Source of the DNA: Gammaproteobacteria bacterium
Lineage (GTDB): Bacteria; Pseudomonadota; Gammaproteobacteria; GCA-001735895
Direction of reading: 5' to 3'
DNA length: 30,081 nt
NCBI GenBank assembly: GCA_024763185.1
Contig: JANTFY010000004.1
Span: 1-30,081, forward strand
Shown: in pieces, positions 14,889 to 22,441 of the stretch
Layout: each line of letters begins with the position of its first letter
Position numbering within the stretch: position 1 is the stretch's first letter
Position numbers and translations under genes: made by a program
The notes under the pieces: generated by a model
Told to the model about the DNA's origin: nothing
What the model saw: the letters and a program-made list of their open reading frames with translations, nothing else
Database searches by the model: none

Positions 14889-16946
14889 ATGATCAATAAA
14901 GCATTGTTTGCCCAAAAAGCCGGCACCCGCCGAATCCCTATCGCTGAACCCATAACGCCGCGTCCCTTGACGGGAGAAGAAAGCGCTGAAATCAGTAGTG
15001 AGTTTCAGCGTATCCGCGATCCCCGTATTGTTGAACAGTTGGACCCACGCTTTCGCTGGCCCCGTCCCATAAAATTCTGTGGATTGAAGGAGGGGTGCTG
15101 GAACCTGGAATATTCCCCCAGGGAATTTGCCTCACCCCATCAATCGCTGTTAAAGACACGCTACAAGGGTACGATGCGCATAGAACGTAACGGCCTGGAG
15201 CATACCCTCAGTGCCGATCTGTACAAGTTTCGCGAATATCTGTTTGCGCTGGAGCATCTGGGTATACCGACCCGGGTAAGCAACAAGTGGCAAAACCACA
15301 TTGCCCTTGGGGAGGTGGGACGTTTCAAGCCTTTCAGGCGCAAGAAATGTCCCATCTATGCGCGTAATAAATACCACTCCTACCTGCAGGGCACCAACAT
15401 GCTCTACAGCCTGGTGAGTTACAGTGGTAAATGTAGTTTTACCCTGAATTTCGACCAGTGGAATTACAGCCATCCGGCATCGGGCTTTGACGGTGATTTC
15501 GGCAATAGCGCAAACCGTTCGATTCGCATGGAGATCAGTGAGGTTAGCGACACGCATTACAGTGGCAAGGTTTATGAGGGCAGCGTCGAGATTGGCTCGG
15601 TCAGTTTGCAGTGGCGCTCCAGCTATTTTCGCACGGCCCATCTGGAAATATTTACCCTGGAAGGGGCTGAGCCGCCGCCAAACACCGTGCCTGATGGCAG
15701 TGGCGGGACAGAATCCTTCGAAACCATCTTTGAAACGGTGGGTTGGAAATTGAATGTAACGCGCAATTCCACCAAGATTGCGCTGCCGTCTTCGCTGGCC
15801 GGTACCAATATCAATCAATGCTGGGATCTCGACGATTTGCATGACGTGATGGATTCAACGCCGGGTTATGACAATGCTGAACTGGATAAGAAATGGCGGG
15901 TATTCCTAATTTCGGTGCCGGCCACGCTGGGTTGCTCACGCGGTGTGGTGTTTGACCAGTCTACCGGTGATACCAACAGCATCGACCGTGAAGGCTCGGC
16001 CACGTTCAGTCATGACGGGTTCAACCAGGGGCATTCCTCCAATTTCGGAGCGGCCGAAGATGAATTAATGAAGGATTGGCCGCGTGGATTTCTGCGCAGT
16101 GCTGCACATGAGGTTGGTCACGCGTTCAATCAATACCATCAGCCGACGCAGAATTCGATCATGTGTCCAACACCCAGTGTGGCGGACGCACTGGCGGCTG
16201 CGGGCGATATCTTTCCCGATGATATCGATTTGTCCTTTAACGCCATTGTGCGCAATAAGCTGATCCACCAGCCTGACCCGGCGGTGCGCCCGGGTGCTAT
16301 GGACTGGGCCACGGCATTCAATGTGCCTGAAGCGGATGATATCAATTTCTACGACAGTGATGATCTGGAACTGCTGGTCAAGACCAGCAAGGCCAACGTC
16401 AATATGGGCGAACCGGTTGAGGTGTCGTGGACCCTTAAAAACAAAATGGGAGCGACGATCAGTATACCCGGCAGCATAGGCCCCAATCAGCATACGACCC
16501 GCATTAGCGTTACCAAGCCCAATGGCAACATTTTGCCCATGCGCCTGCCGCTGGAAGCACACGATGACAGTCATGGCTTGCAAAAACTGAAGTCGGGTAA
16601 ATCAAATGGTGCTGACACCCTGTTGTTCTGGACGCGTAGGGGATTTGCCTTCGATCAACCGGGGCGTCATGAGGTCAACGTGATATTAATCTGGCAGGAT
16701 AATGATGTGTTCTTCGGGGTGGAAAGCTCTGCCGAGGTCTGGGTTAATTACCCGGTAACCGAACGTGATAACGACATTGCCGCACAGATGATGCAGGCCG
16801 ACGTGGGGCGTTTCCTGTTGACCGGTAGCAACAAGCGTTACCCCAAAGGGGCCAAGCGACTCAAGGGCGTTGTCGAGAAACATAAAAACCACGCTATCAG
16901 TAAAACGCTGACACGTTTGTTAGGTGGTAAATTATCGAAAAAGTAA
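14889..16946 (+). CDS. Metzincin-type zinc metalloprotease, unassigned family
   Basis: This 685-residue protein is not one I recognise by name. Its core is a metzincin zinc site, HEVGHAFNQYH, with H407, H411, H417 as ligands and E408 as the catalytic base, followed by a Met-turn NSIMCP (M425). The usual glycine of HExxHxxGxxH is replaced by N414. Around it I see an N-terminal region (1-170) with a beta-rich stretch (YKGTMRIE...LSADLYKFREY), a second beta-rich domain (about 175-265), the peptidase domain (about 280-480), an Ig-like domain (about 485-610; VNMGEPVEVSWTLKN), and a Lys-rich helical tail (620-685). No signal peptide or membrane helix is present, which is odd for a metzincin. It has a good AAAGGA ribosome-binding site and is followed on the same strand by a patatin gene. 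Composition is similar to its neighbours. Confidence 0.8.
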   Translation: MINKALFAQKAGTRRIPIAEPITPRPLTGEESAEISSEFQRIRDPRIVEQLDPRFRWPRPIKFCGLKEGCWNLEYSPREFASPHQSLLKTRYKGTMRIERNGLEHTLSADLYKFREYLFALEHLGIPTRVSNKWQNHIALGEVGRFKPFRRKKCPIYARNKYHSYLQGTNMLYSLVSYSGKCSFTLNFDQWNYSHPASGFDGDFGNSANRSIRMEISEVSDTHYSGKVYEGSVEIGSVSLQWRSSYFRTAHLEIFTLEGAEPPPNTVPDGSGGTESFETIFETVGWKLNVTRNSTKIALPSSLAGTNINQCWDLDDLHDVMDSTPGYDNAELDKKWRVFLISVPATLGCSRGVVFDQSTGDTNSIDREGSATFSHDGFNQGHSSNFGAAEDELMKDWPRGFLRSAAHEVGHAFNQYHQPTQNSIMCPTPSVADALAAAGDIFPDDIDLSFNAIVRNKLIHQPDPAVRPGAMDWATAFNVPEADDINFYDSDDLELLVKTSKANVNMGEPVEVSWTLKNKMGATISIPGSIGPNQHTTRISVTKPNGNILPMRLPLEAHDDSHGLQKLKSGKSNGADTLLFWTRRGFAFDQPGRHEVNVILIWQDNDVFFGVESSAEVWVNYPVTERDNDIAAQMMQADVGRFLLTGSNKRYPKGAKRLKGVVEKHKNHAISKTLTRLLGGKLSKK

Positions 16947-16953
16947 CGCGGAT

Positions 16954-16985
16954 TTCACTGACCTGTGTAAATGCAGGTCAGTGAA
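16954..16985 (+). repeat. 12-bp perfect inverted repeat between protease and patatin genes
   Basis: TTCACTGACCTG (16954-16965) and CAGGTCAGTGAA (16974-16985) are perfectly complementary with an eight-base loop. No T tract follows on either strand, so it is not a standard intrinsic terminator. It begins seven bases after the protease stop codon. A TATAAT at 16997-17002 follows without a convincing -35. Possible roles are 3'-end protection, attenuation, or an operator. Confidence 0.75.
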
Positions 16986-17051
16986 GCCAGGTGTAATATA
17001 ATTCCTGTAATAGATGAATCTTACTGAAAATATAACTTTGAGGATTTTATC

Positions 17052-18128
17052 ATGACAACATTCAATAACCTGGTGTTTGAAGGTGGTGGCGTGTGGGGTA
17101 TTGCCTACCAGGGTGCCCTTTCCGAATTGCAGGCGCAGGCGGCGATTGATCTTAAAAAGCTCGAACGTGTAGCAGGGGCTTCCGCCGGCGCGATAACGGC
17201 TTGCCTGCTTGCGGTCGGTTACTCACCCGAAGAGTTGGGTAATGAAATTGCCAATCAGGATTTCAGTGATTTTCAGGATGATACGGTTGGTTTTGGTAGG
17301 GATACTGCAAGACTTTTCCAGGAATATGGCTGGTATAAAGGTGATGAATTCAAAAAATGGATCCGGGGTTTGATCAAGAAGAAGATAGTGCAAATCAGTA
17401 AAGCCGCGGGGATAACAAAACCGGTGACCCGCCCAACCTTCAAACAATTGAATGCCTGGCATAAGGCATTGCATAAAAAAGGGGTCAAATTACCGGCTTT
17501 GTATGTGGTCGGCACGAATCTCTCCAGGCAGCAGCGCGAAATCTACAGCCACGAAGCAACACAGGAACCCAATCTTTATATTGATGATGCCGTGCGCCGT
17601 TCCATGAGTATTCCGCTGTTTTTTGCCTGTGCCCGGGGGGGGAATAAAGATGTGATCGTCGATGGCGGCCTGACCTGGAACTATCCGATCAATATCTTTG
17701 ATGACAAGAAATACCTGTCAGCACCCCAGTTTGGCAAACCCATTTCTTACGGTAAAAGGGCCAGCCAGGTTTTCAATACGGAAACACTCGGTTTCCGGCT
17801 TGATACGCCCGCGGAAATTGCCTCAAATGCCGGAACCTGGACCAATCAGCCGAAACAGATCGAGCATCTCATCGACTATTTTGCGGCAATGGCCAGTTTT
17901 GTTCGCGCTATGGCCAACAAGTCCCATTTAAAAGCCAACGATTTTTCCCGCACCGTTGTGGTCAACGTGGGTGATGAAATCGGTTTTACAGACTTTAAGA
18001 TGAGCGACAAGGACAAAGCCTTTCTGATCAAGGCCGGCAGGGAAGGGGTGGAAAATTACCTCAAGTGGCAAAGATCAAAAACCGGCCAGAAAGATTTACA
18101 ACGAATCTACAAGAAAATGGCGGGTTGA
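17052..18128 (+). CDS. Patatin-like phospholipase
   Basis: This 358-residue protein of the patatin family is a serine lipid acyl hydrolase. The oxyanion loop FEGGGVWGIAYQGAL (9-22), the nucleophile motif GASAG with S44, and the second catalytic residue in VDGGLTWNYP (D204) are all present, so a Ser-Asp dyad should be functional. MSIPLFF (185-191) is the usual strand before the DGG region. There is no signal peptide or membrane helix. The C-terminal 100 residues or so are helical and charged, and the substrate cannot be read from sequence. GAGGA precedes the ATG. It lies 105 bases after the metzincin gene on the same strand, and its 3' end converges on the response regulator. It could be a housekeeping phospholipase or an effector. 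Confidence 0.9.
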   Translation: MTTFNNLVFEGGGVWGIAYQGALSELQAQAAIDLKKLERVAGASAGAITACLLAVGYSPEELGNEIANQDFSDFQDDTVGFGRDTARLFQEYGWYKGDEFKKWIRGLIKKKIVQISKAAGITKPVTRPTFKQLNAWHKALHKKGVKLPALYVVGTNLSRQQREIYSHEATQEPNLYIDDAVRRSMSIPLFFACARGGNKDVIVDGGLTWNYPINIFDDKKYLSAPQFGKPISYGKRASQVFNTETLGFRLDTPAEIASNAGTWTNQPKQIEHLIDYFAAMASFVRAMANKSHLKANDFSRTVVVNVGDEIGFTDFKMSDKDKAFLIKAGREGVENYLKWQRSKTGQKDLQRIYKKMAG

Positions 18129-18230
18129 ACGTGATGCTTGAAAGTATTCCGCTTAAGGACCTGCCAGATTAAGTCGCCAACCAGGAGTTGTCTTAGGACC
18201 GTTGTTTTGGAAAAATTGAAATAGCCGCTG

Positions 18231-19058
18231 TTAAGCGGTCAATGCCTCGTTCTGGCGTTTGATGTTGATCAGGTTGATGACGCGTTCGATGAGTTTTTCT
18301 TCGGTGATGGGTTTGGTGATGAAGTCGTTGGTGCCGGCACCGAAAATACCGGTAAAATCGGTTTTTTCATCATCGCCGGGTTCAACTGTCATTAATAAAA
18401 TAGGCAGGGTCAGGTAGTCGTAGTTCAGTTCGTTACGAACTGCCTGGATCAACTCGAAGCCACTCATGTTGCGGGTGAGTGTCAGGTCTGTAATCAACAC
18501 GTCGTAGTTGCATTTCTGGTTGTTATTAAAATCCATGCGCAGTTCATTCAGGGCATTTTCACCGTCTTTGACGTGGGTGTAGCTGAAATTATTCTTGTCC
18601 AGAATGGAGGTGGTAATGGCAGCGGAAGTGGCGCTCTGGTCTACGTAAAGAATTCGAGCATTCAACGTGCTGTCGCGATTAAGGAAATCGATGATGAAGT
18701 TGACCAAGGCTTTGTGTCCTTCTGCCTTGTCAAAATAAGCGGTGATGGCATTGGCATCGTCATTTTCCACATCCACCACGTGGGTAGGAGTATCTCCGGA
18801 AACGACAAAAATCGGGGTGTCCACGTTTTTGCCATGTTTGCGAATTTCACTGATCATGTCATGGCTGTTCATGTCCGGTAGTGTCAGGCCGGTGGTAATG
18901 ATCTCAAACTCAAAACGTTTGCAGGCGGTAAGTGCTTCTTTGGCGGTCGCACAGGCTATGATATCGATATCGGGCAGGGTGCTCAGTAACTCCTTAAACA
19001 GTATGGTTCGGGTAGAGTCAGATGAATCGATAATGAGCAGACGTTTTTTAAACAGCAT
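18231..19058 (-). CDS. Tandem-receiver response regulator without output domain
   Basis: This 275-residue protein is made of two CheY-like receiver domains (about 5-127 and 134-266) and nothing else. The second is complete: D140, phospho-acceptor D191 in VLITDLTLT, T224 and K249 in FITKP. The first keeps the acidic start (LLIIDSSDS, D11) and a lysine (K111), but where the phospho-acceptor belongs the sequence is IITTGLTLPDM, with G57. It should therefore not be phosphorylated and is probably a binding domain. With no DNA-binding or enzymatic output, it likely acts by protein contacts. It begins six bases after the ftsX stop, so it is very probably the third gene of an ftsE-ftsX operon. Confidence 0.9.
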   Translation of the reverse strand: MLFKKRLLIIDSSDSTRTILFKELLSTLPDIDIIACATAKEALTACKRFEFEIITTGLTLPDMNSHDMISEIRKHGKNVDTPIFVVSGDTPTHVVDVENDDANAITAYFDKAEGHKALVNFIIDFLNRDSTLNARILYVDQSATSAAITTSILDKNNFSYTHVKDGENALNELRMDFNNNQKCNYDVLITDLTLTRNMSGFELIQAVRNELNYDYLTLPILLMTVEPGDDEKTDFTGIFGAGTNDFITKPITEEKLIERVINLINIKRQNEALTA

Positions 19059-19064
19059 ATTGGA

Positions 19065-20024
19065 TTACTTCGGTTCTATTTCATTTAAATGGCGGGCGAC
19101 TGCAAGCCAGGATCCGGCCAGACCCAATAAAGTGCTGGCAGCAATCAGTATCATAAAATCTGACAGGGTGAATGTCATCAGCTTGAACTCGGCCTGATAC
19201 AACAGGTTAAGGCGGGCAAAAGGGCCCGAAAGTACCAGCGCGCTGAGTTCAACCAGTAGCCAGGACAAAATACCTCCAAACAGTCCGTACCAGACCCCGC
19301 CGTATAAAAAAGGCCGACGTATAAAAGCATCGGTAGCACCAATCAGCTTGGTCACAATAATTTCCTGGTAACGGTTCTGGATGTCGAGACGAATGGTATT
19401 GCCTATGATAAGTAGCACAGCGAAGCTGAAAAGCAAGCTGATAATGATGACCGCGCGTTTTGCCATGTCGAGCAGTGTATACAGTCGTTCCAGCCACTCG
19501 GTATCAAGCTTGGCGATGTCAACCAAAGGCAGAGACTGCAGTTTGCTTTGCAGGGTTTTGATGTTTAACGTTTCCATGTTCTGGCGAGGTTGAACAATCA
19601 ACGTATGCGGTAACGGATTGTCGGCCAGTTGCTCAATACTTTCACCAAAACCGGAATGTTTTTTGAACTCCGCCAGCGCCTGGCTGCGGGTGATGAGCAG
19701 TGTATCCGCCACATCGGGGTTGGCTGAAAGCTGTTGTTCCAGCCGGTGGGCCTGATCAAGCGTGGTGTCCAGCTTGAGATAAAGGCTGATCTGGGTAGTG
19801 GACCTGAAATCACCGGAAATGTTTTCAATATTCTTAAGGAACAGGTAAAAGCCACCCGGCAGGGTCAGTGTAATGCCAATAACGGCAACTGTCATCAGCG
19901 TGGATGAAGGGCTGCGATAGATTTTACCCAGACTGAATACCAGTGATTGAAAATGATGAAGAAGCCAGGCAGTCAGTTGCTTGAATGCCCCGGGTCGATA
20001 TTGATGAATGTTATCTGTCATCAT
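19065..20024 (-). CDS. ftsX: Cell division protein FtsX
   Basis: FtsX is the membrane part of the FtsEX complex, which activates septal peptidoglycan hydrolysis through periplasmic partners such as EnvC. The 319-residue protein has the four-helix FtsX plan: a cytoplasmic N-terminus, helix 1 (about 43-63), a large periplasmic loop (roughly 65-185, beginning with the typical ISLYLKLDTTLDQAHRLEQQL), then three helices with IIVTKLIGATDAFIRRPFLY, the conserved cytoplasmic coupling segment. It overlaps ftsE by 14 bases. Two ATG codons stand in tandem at the start; either may be used. Confidence 0.95.
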   Translation of the reverse strand: MMTDNIHQYRPGAFKQLTAWLLHHFQSLVFSLGKIYRSPSSTLMTVAVIGITLTLPGGFYLFLKNIENISGDFRSTTQISLYLKLDTTLDQAHRLEQQLSANPDVADTLLITRSQALAEFKKHSGFGESIEQLADNPLPHTLIVQPRQNMETLNIKTLQSKLQSLPLVDIAKLDTEWLERLYTLLDMAKRAVIIISLLFSFAVLLIIGNTIRLDIQNRYQEIIVTKLIGATDAFIRRPFLYGGVWYGLFGGILSWLLVELSALVLSGPFARLNLLYQAEFKLMTFTLSDFMILIAASTLLGLAGSWLAVARHLNEIEPK

Positions 20025-20691
20025 CGCGCTCCAGGTCGTTATGGATAACGCTGCCCTGATTCAGCGTGACGACAGGCTTCTGTAATTCCTCGATCAGGTT
20101 AAGATCATGGCTGGCCACCAGCACGGAAACGCCGACCTGGTGAAATTCCACGAAAATTTGCATGATTTCGCGTGACAGCACCGGGTCGAGATTACCGGTG
20201 GGTTCGTCAGCCAGTAGCAACATGGGTTTGTGGACGACTGCACGGGCAATGCCAACACGCTGTTGTTCACCGCCAGACAAGGTGATCGGCATGGATTTTT
20301 CCTTGTGCAGCAGTCCGACCTTGTCCAGTGCGGCACGTGTCCGTTTGCGGATCTCAGGGTGCGCATATCCCTGGATAATCAAAGGCATCGCCACGTTATC
20401 AAACACCGGTCGGTCAAACAGTAACTGGTGATCCTGGAAGATGATGCCGATGTTGCGACGAATATAGGGGATTCTTTTGCGAGATACCGTGTTCAGGTTG
20501 ATCTGGTTCAGTATGGCCTGACCACGGGTGGGCTTTTCGATCAAGGATATAATTTTTAGTAATGTGCTTTTACCGGCGCCGGAATGGCCGGTAAGAAAGG
20601 CCATTTCCCCGGCGGGCAGGTTGAGCGATACGTTAGTTAACGCTTCATAGCCGCCCGGATAGCGTTTGGTGACGTTATGGAATTGGATCAT
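20011..20691 (-). CDS. ftsE: Cell division ATP-binding protein FtsE
   Basis: FtsE is the ATPase of the FtsEX divisome complex. The 226-residue ABC protein has Walker A GHSGAGKST (35-43, K41), the Q loop in IFQDHQLL, signature LSGGEQQR (138-145), Walker B with LLLADEPTGNLD (158-169), and the H loop in VASHD. It is closely similar to family consensus. It is the first gene of the ftsE-ftsX-response regulator unit. ftsY, which precedes ftsE in most gammaproteobacteria, is not present upstream. No strong promoter was found directly before it. Confidence 0.97.
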   Translation of the reverse strand: MIQFHNVTKRYPGGYEALTNVSLNLPAGEMAFLTGHSGAGKSTLLKIISLIEKPTRGQAILNQINLNTVSRKRIPYIRRNIGIIFQDHQLLFDRPVFDNVAMPLIIQGYAHPEIRKRTRAALDKVGLLHKEKSMPITLSGGEQQRVGIARAVVHKPMLLLADEPTGNLDPVLSREIMQIFVEFHQVGVSVLVASHDLNLIEELQKPVVTLNQGSVIHNDLERDDDR

Positions 20692-20726
20692 CTGGTGGTG
20701 ATATATTTCTTATCGTAGTGAATCTA

Positions 20727-21033
20727 TTAAAGCCGTAGCACAAATGGTATGTTGCCTGGATCTGGGTTAAACATCTCGTCAAACACTGATTTACTCCATG
20801 CATTTGAACTGTTATCAGGAATAACGCCATCCAGATAATAGCTTCTTTATAAGTATAGTCGTTATAAACAGAGTAATACTTTTTTTATGGGCTGATTCTA
20901 ACCTGTCTGGATCAATTTCAACAGCTTGAACCGCATCAGTTTTAGCGGGTAATTGAATCGATCGCTTTAGCACGAATGAATGTATCAGCCCGCTATTTTT
21001 TTCGACGCCATTTTTATTGAAACCGAATGTAAT
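20727..21033 (-). pseudogene. Possible decayed gene fragment upstream of ftsE (unidentified)
   Basis: No intact gene occupies 20692-21115, but the minus strand reads like a broken C-terminal coding sequence in three frames. From about 21033 to the A7 run at 20880-20886 one frame is open and includes SIQLPAKTDAVQAVEIDPDR. One extra A in that run would continue it as KKYYSVYNDYTYKEA. A further single-base shift near 20837 leads to YYLDGVIPDNSSNAWSKSVF and ends in PFVLRL with a stop at 20727-20729. The joined sequence has protein-like composition, but I do not recognise it, and it does not resemble the end of FtsY. It might also be chance openness in AT-rich DNA, or indel errors in the sequence. 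Confidence 0.35.
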
Positions 21034-21115
21034 TTAATATGTCATATCGTAAGCTGACGCTTGAAGTTGTTACCAGGCGCTCTTTCCTCGTTTAAGAACA
21101 ACCCGTTTAAACCCT

Positions 21116-22441
21116 ATGGATAAAATTACTTTTATTGTACTGACCTTTTTCCTGGCTATGCCTATCCATGCCAGTACCAGCGAAAAGATACTGGATAATG
21201 GCATGAAGATTATTGTGAGAGAAGATCATCGAGCGCCGGTGGTGGTGTCGCAGATCTGGTATCGCATCGGATCAACCTACGAACATGACGGTATTACCGG
21301 TGTCTCGCATGCGCTTGAACACATGATGTTCAAGGGTACTGAAAACCTCAAGCCCGGCGAGTTCTCTGAAATCATTGCGGCCAACGGTGGCAGTGAAAAT
21401 GCGTTTACATCGAGAGACTATACGGCTTATTTTCAGCGTATTGCCAAAGATCGCCTGGAAATCTGCCTCAAGCTCGAAGCAGACCGCATGCGCAATGTGG
21501 TGTTCTTAAAGGGCGAATATAAAAAAGAAGTGGCAGTGGTACGCGAGGAACGCCGCTGGCGGGTGGATAACAAACCCCGTTCCAAGTTATTTGAGCAGTT
21601 TTATGCGACCGCCTTTCTTACCAGCCCGGTGCGCATACCCACCATAGGCTGGATGGATGACCTGCAGCAACTGGAGATGAAGGATGCCGCGGACTGGTAT
21701 AAAAAATGGTATGCGCCAAACAATGCCACGCTGGTCGTGGTGGGTGATGTAAATAGTGAGGACGTGTTCAGTCTGGCCGAAAAATACTTTGCGGGCATTG
21801 AGCCGTCAAACATCGAACCGCCCAAGCTCAGGCCTGAAATCGAGCAGAATGGCGAAAGACGCCTAAATCTGTATGGGCAAACGGCCAGCCCTTATCTGAT
21901 CATGGGTTTCAAAACGCCCGTGCTTAAAGGCTTTGAAGGGGATGTTAAGGATATCTACGCGCTGGATGTATTGAGCGGCATCCTCGATGGTGGCAATAGT
22001 GCCAGAGTCGCAAAAAAAATGTTACGTGGTGATGAAATTGCGGTGGAGGCGGGTACCTCCTACGATCCCTACGATCGCCTTGGTGGTCTGTTCCTGTTCG
22101 CGGGAACTCCAAATGAAAAGGTCTCTCCGCAGACCCTGGAACAGGCCTTTATCGATGAAATAAAGGATCTGCAGGACAACCCGGTTACACAGCAGGAGCT
22201 CGAACGGGTCAAGGCCCAGGTTATCGCCAGCAAGGTTTTTGATCGTGATTCCATGTTCAACATGGGTATGCAGATTGGCATGCTCGACAGCGTGGGCCTG
22301 GACTGGCGGCTTATCGACAGCTACGTGGACAGCATTAACAGCATAAATGCTGCAGATATTCAGCGTGTAGCGCGTAAATATTTTAACAAAAACAAACTGA
22401 CGGTCGCCACGCTATGGCCCGAGAAAGAGGCCCAGGAATGA
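21116..22441 (+). CDS. M16 family zinc peptidase, catalytic subunit
   Basis: This is an M16B (pitrilysin/processing-peptidase type) zinc protease of 441 residues with a signal peptide (MDKITFIVLTFFLAMPIHAS), hence periplasmic. The inverted zinc motif HALEH (H65, E68, H69) is intact, with the third ligand expected in VVREERRWRV (E145). The C-terminal half is the second M16 repeat and lacks the R/Y substrate-binding pair, which is found in the next gene. The stop codon overlaps the next start (ATGA). The pair together should form one heterodimeric peptidase. Relatives in Pseudomonas-like genomes lie in the same place, beside rsmD. Confidence 0.92.
   Translation: MDKITFIVLTFFLAMPIHASTSEKILDNGMKIIVREDHRAPVVVSQIWYRIGSTYEHDGITGVSHALEHMMFKGTENLKPGEFSEIIAANGGSENAFTSRDYTAYFQRIAKDRLEICLKLEADRMRNVVFLKGEYKKEVAVVREERRWRVDNKPRSKLFEQFYATAFLTSPVRIPTIGWMDDLQQLEMKDAADWYKKWYAPNNATLVVVGDVNSEDVFSLAEKYFAGIEPSNIEPPKLRPEIEQNGERRLNLYGQTASPYLIMGFKTPVLKGFEGDVKDIYALDVLSGILDGGNSARVAKKMLRGDEIAVEAGTSYDPYDRLGGLFLFAGTPNEKVSPQTLEQAFIDEIKDLQDNPVTQQELERVKAQVIASKVFDRDSMFNMGMQIGMLDSVGLDWRLIDSYVDSINSINAADIQRVARKYFNKNKLTVATLWPEKEAQE

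Noticed and set aside
15150..15842. 230-codon minus-strand frame inside the metalloprotease gene
   Set aside because: No ribosome-binding site or recognisable domain; the plus-strand frame is longer and carries the zinc site.
18225..18238. Short hairpin CCGCT-GTTA-AGCGG at the end of the response regulator gene
   Set aside because: Only five base pairs, partly inside the coding end, with a weak T-rich stretch; not convincing as a terminator.
21040..21110. Possible sigma-32 promoter (CTTGAA) before the M16 genes
   Set aside because: No CCCCAT-like -10 element at 13-17 bases; only the first half matches.
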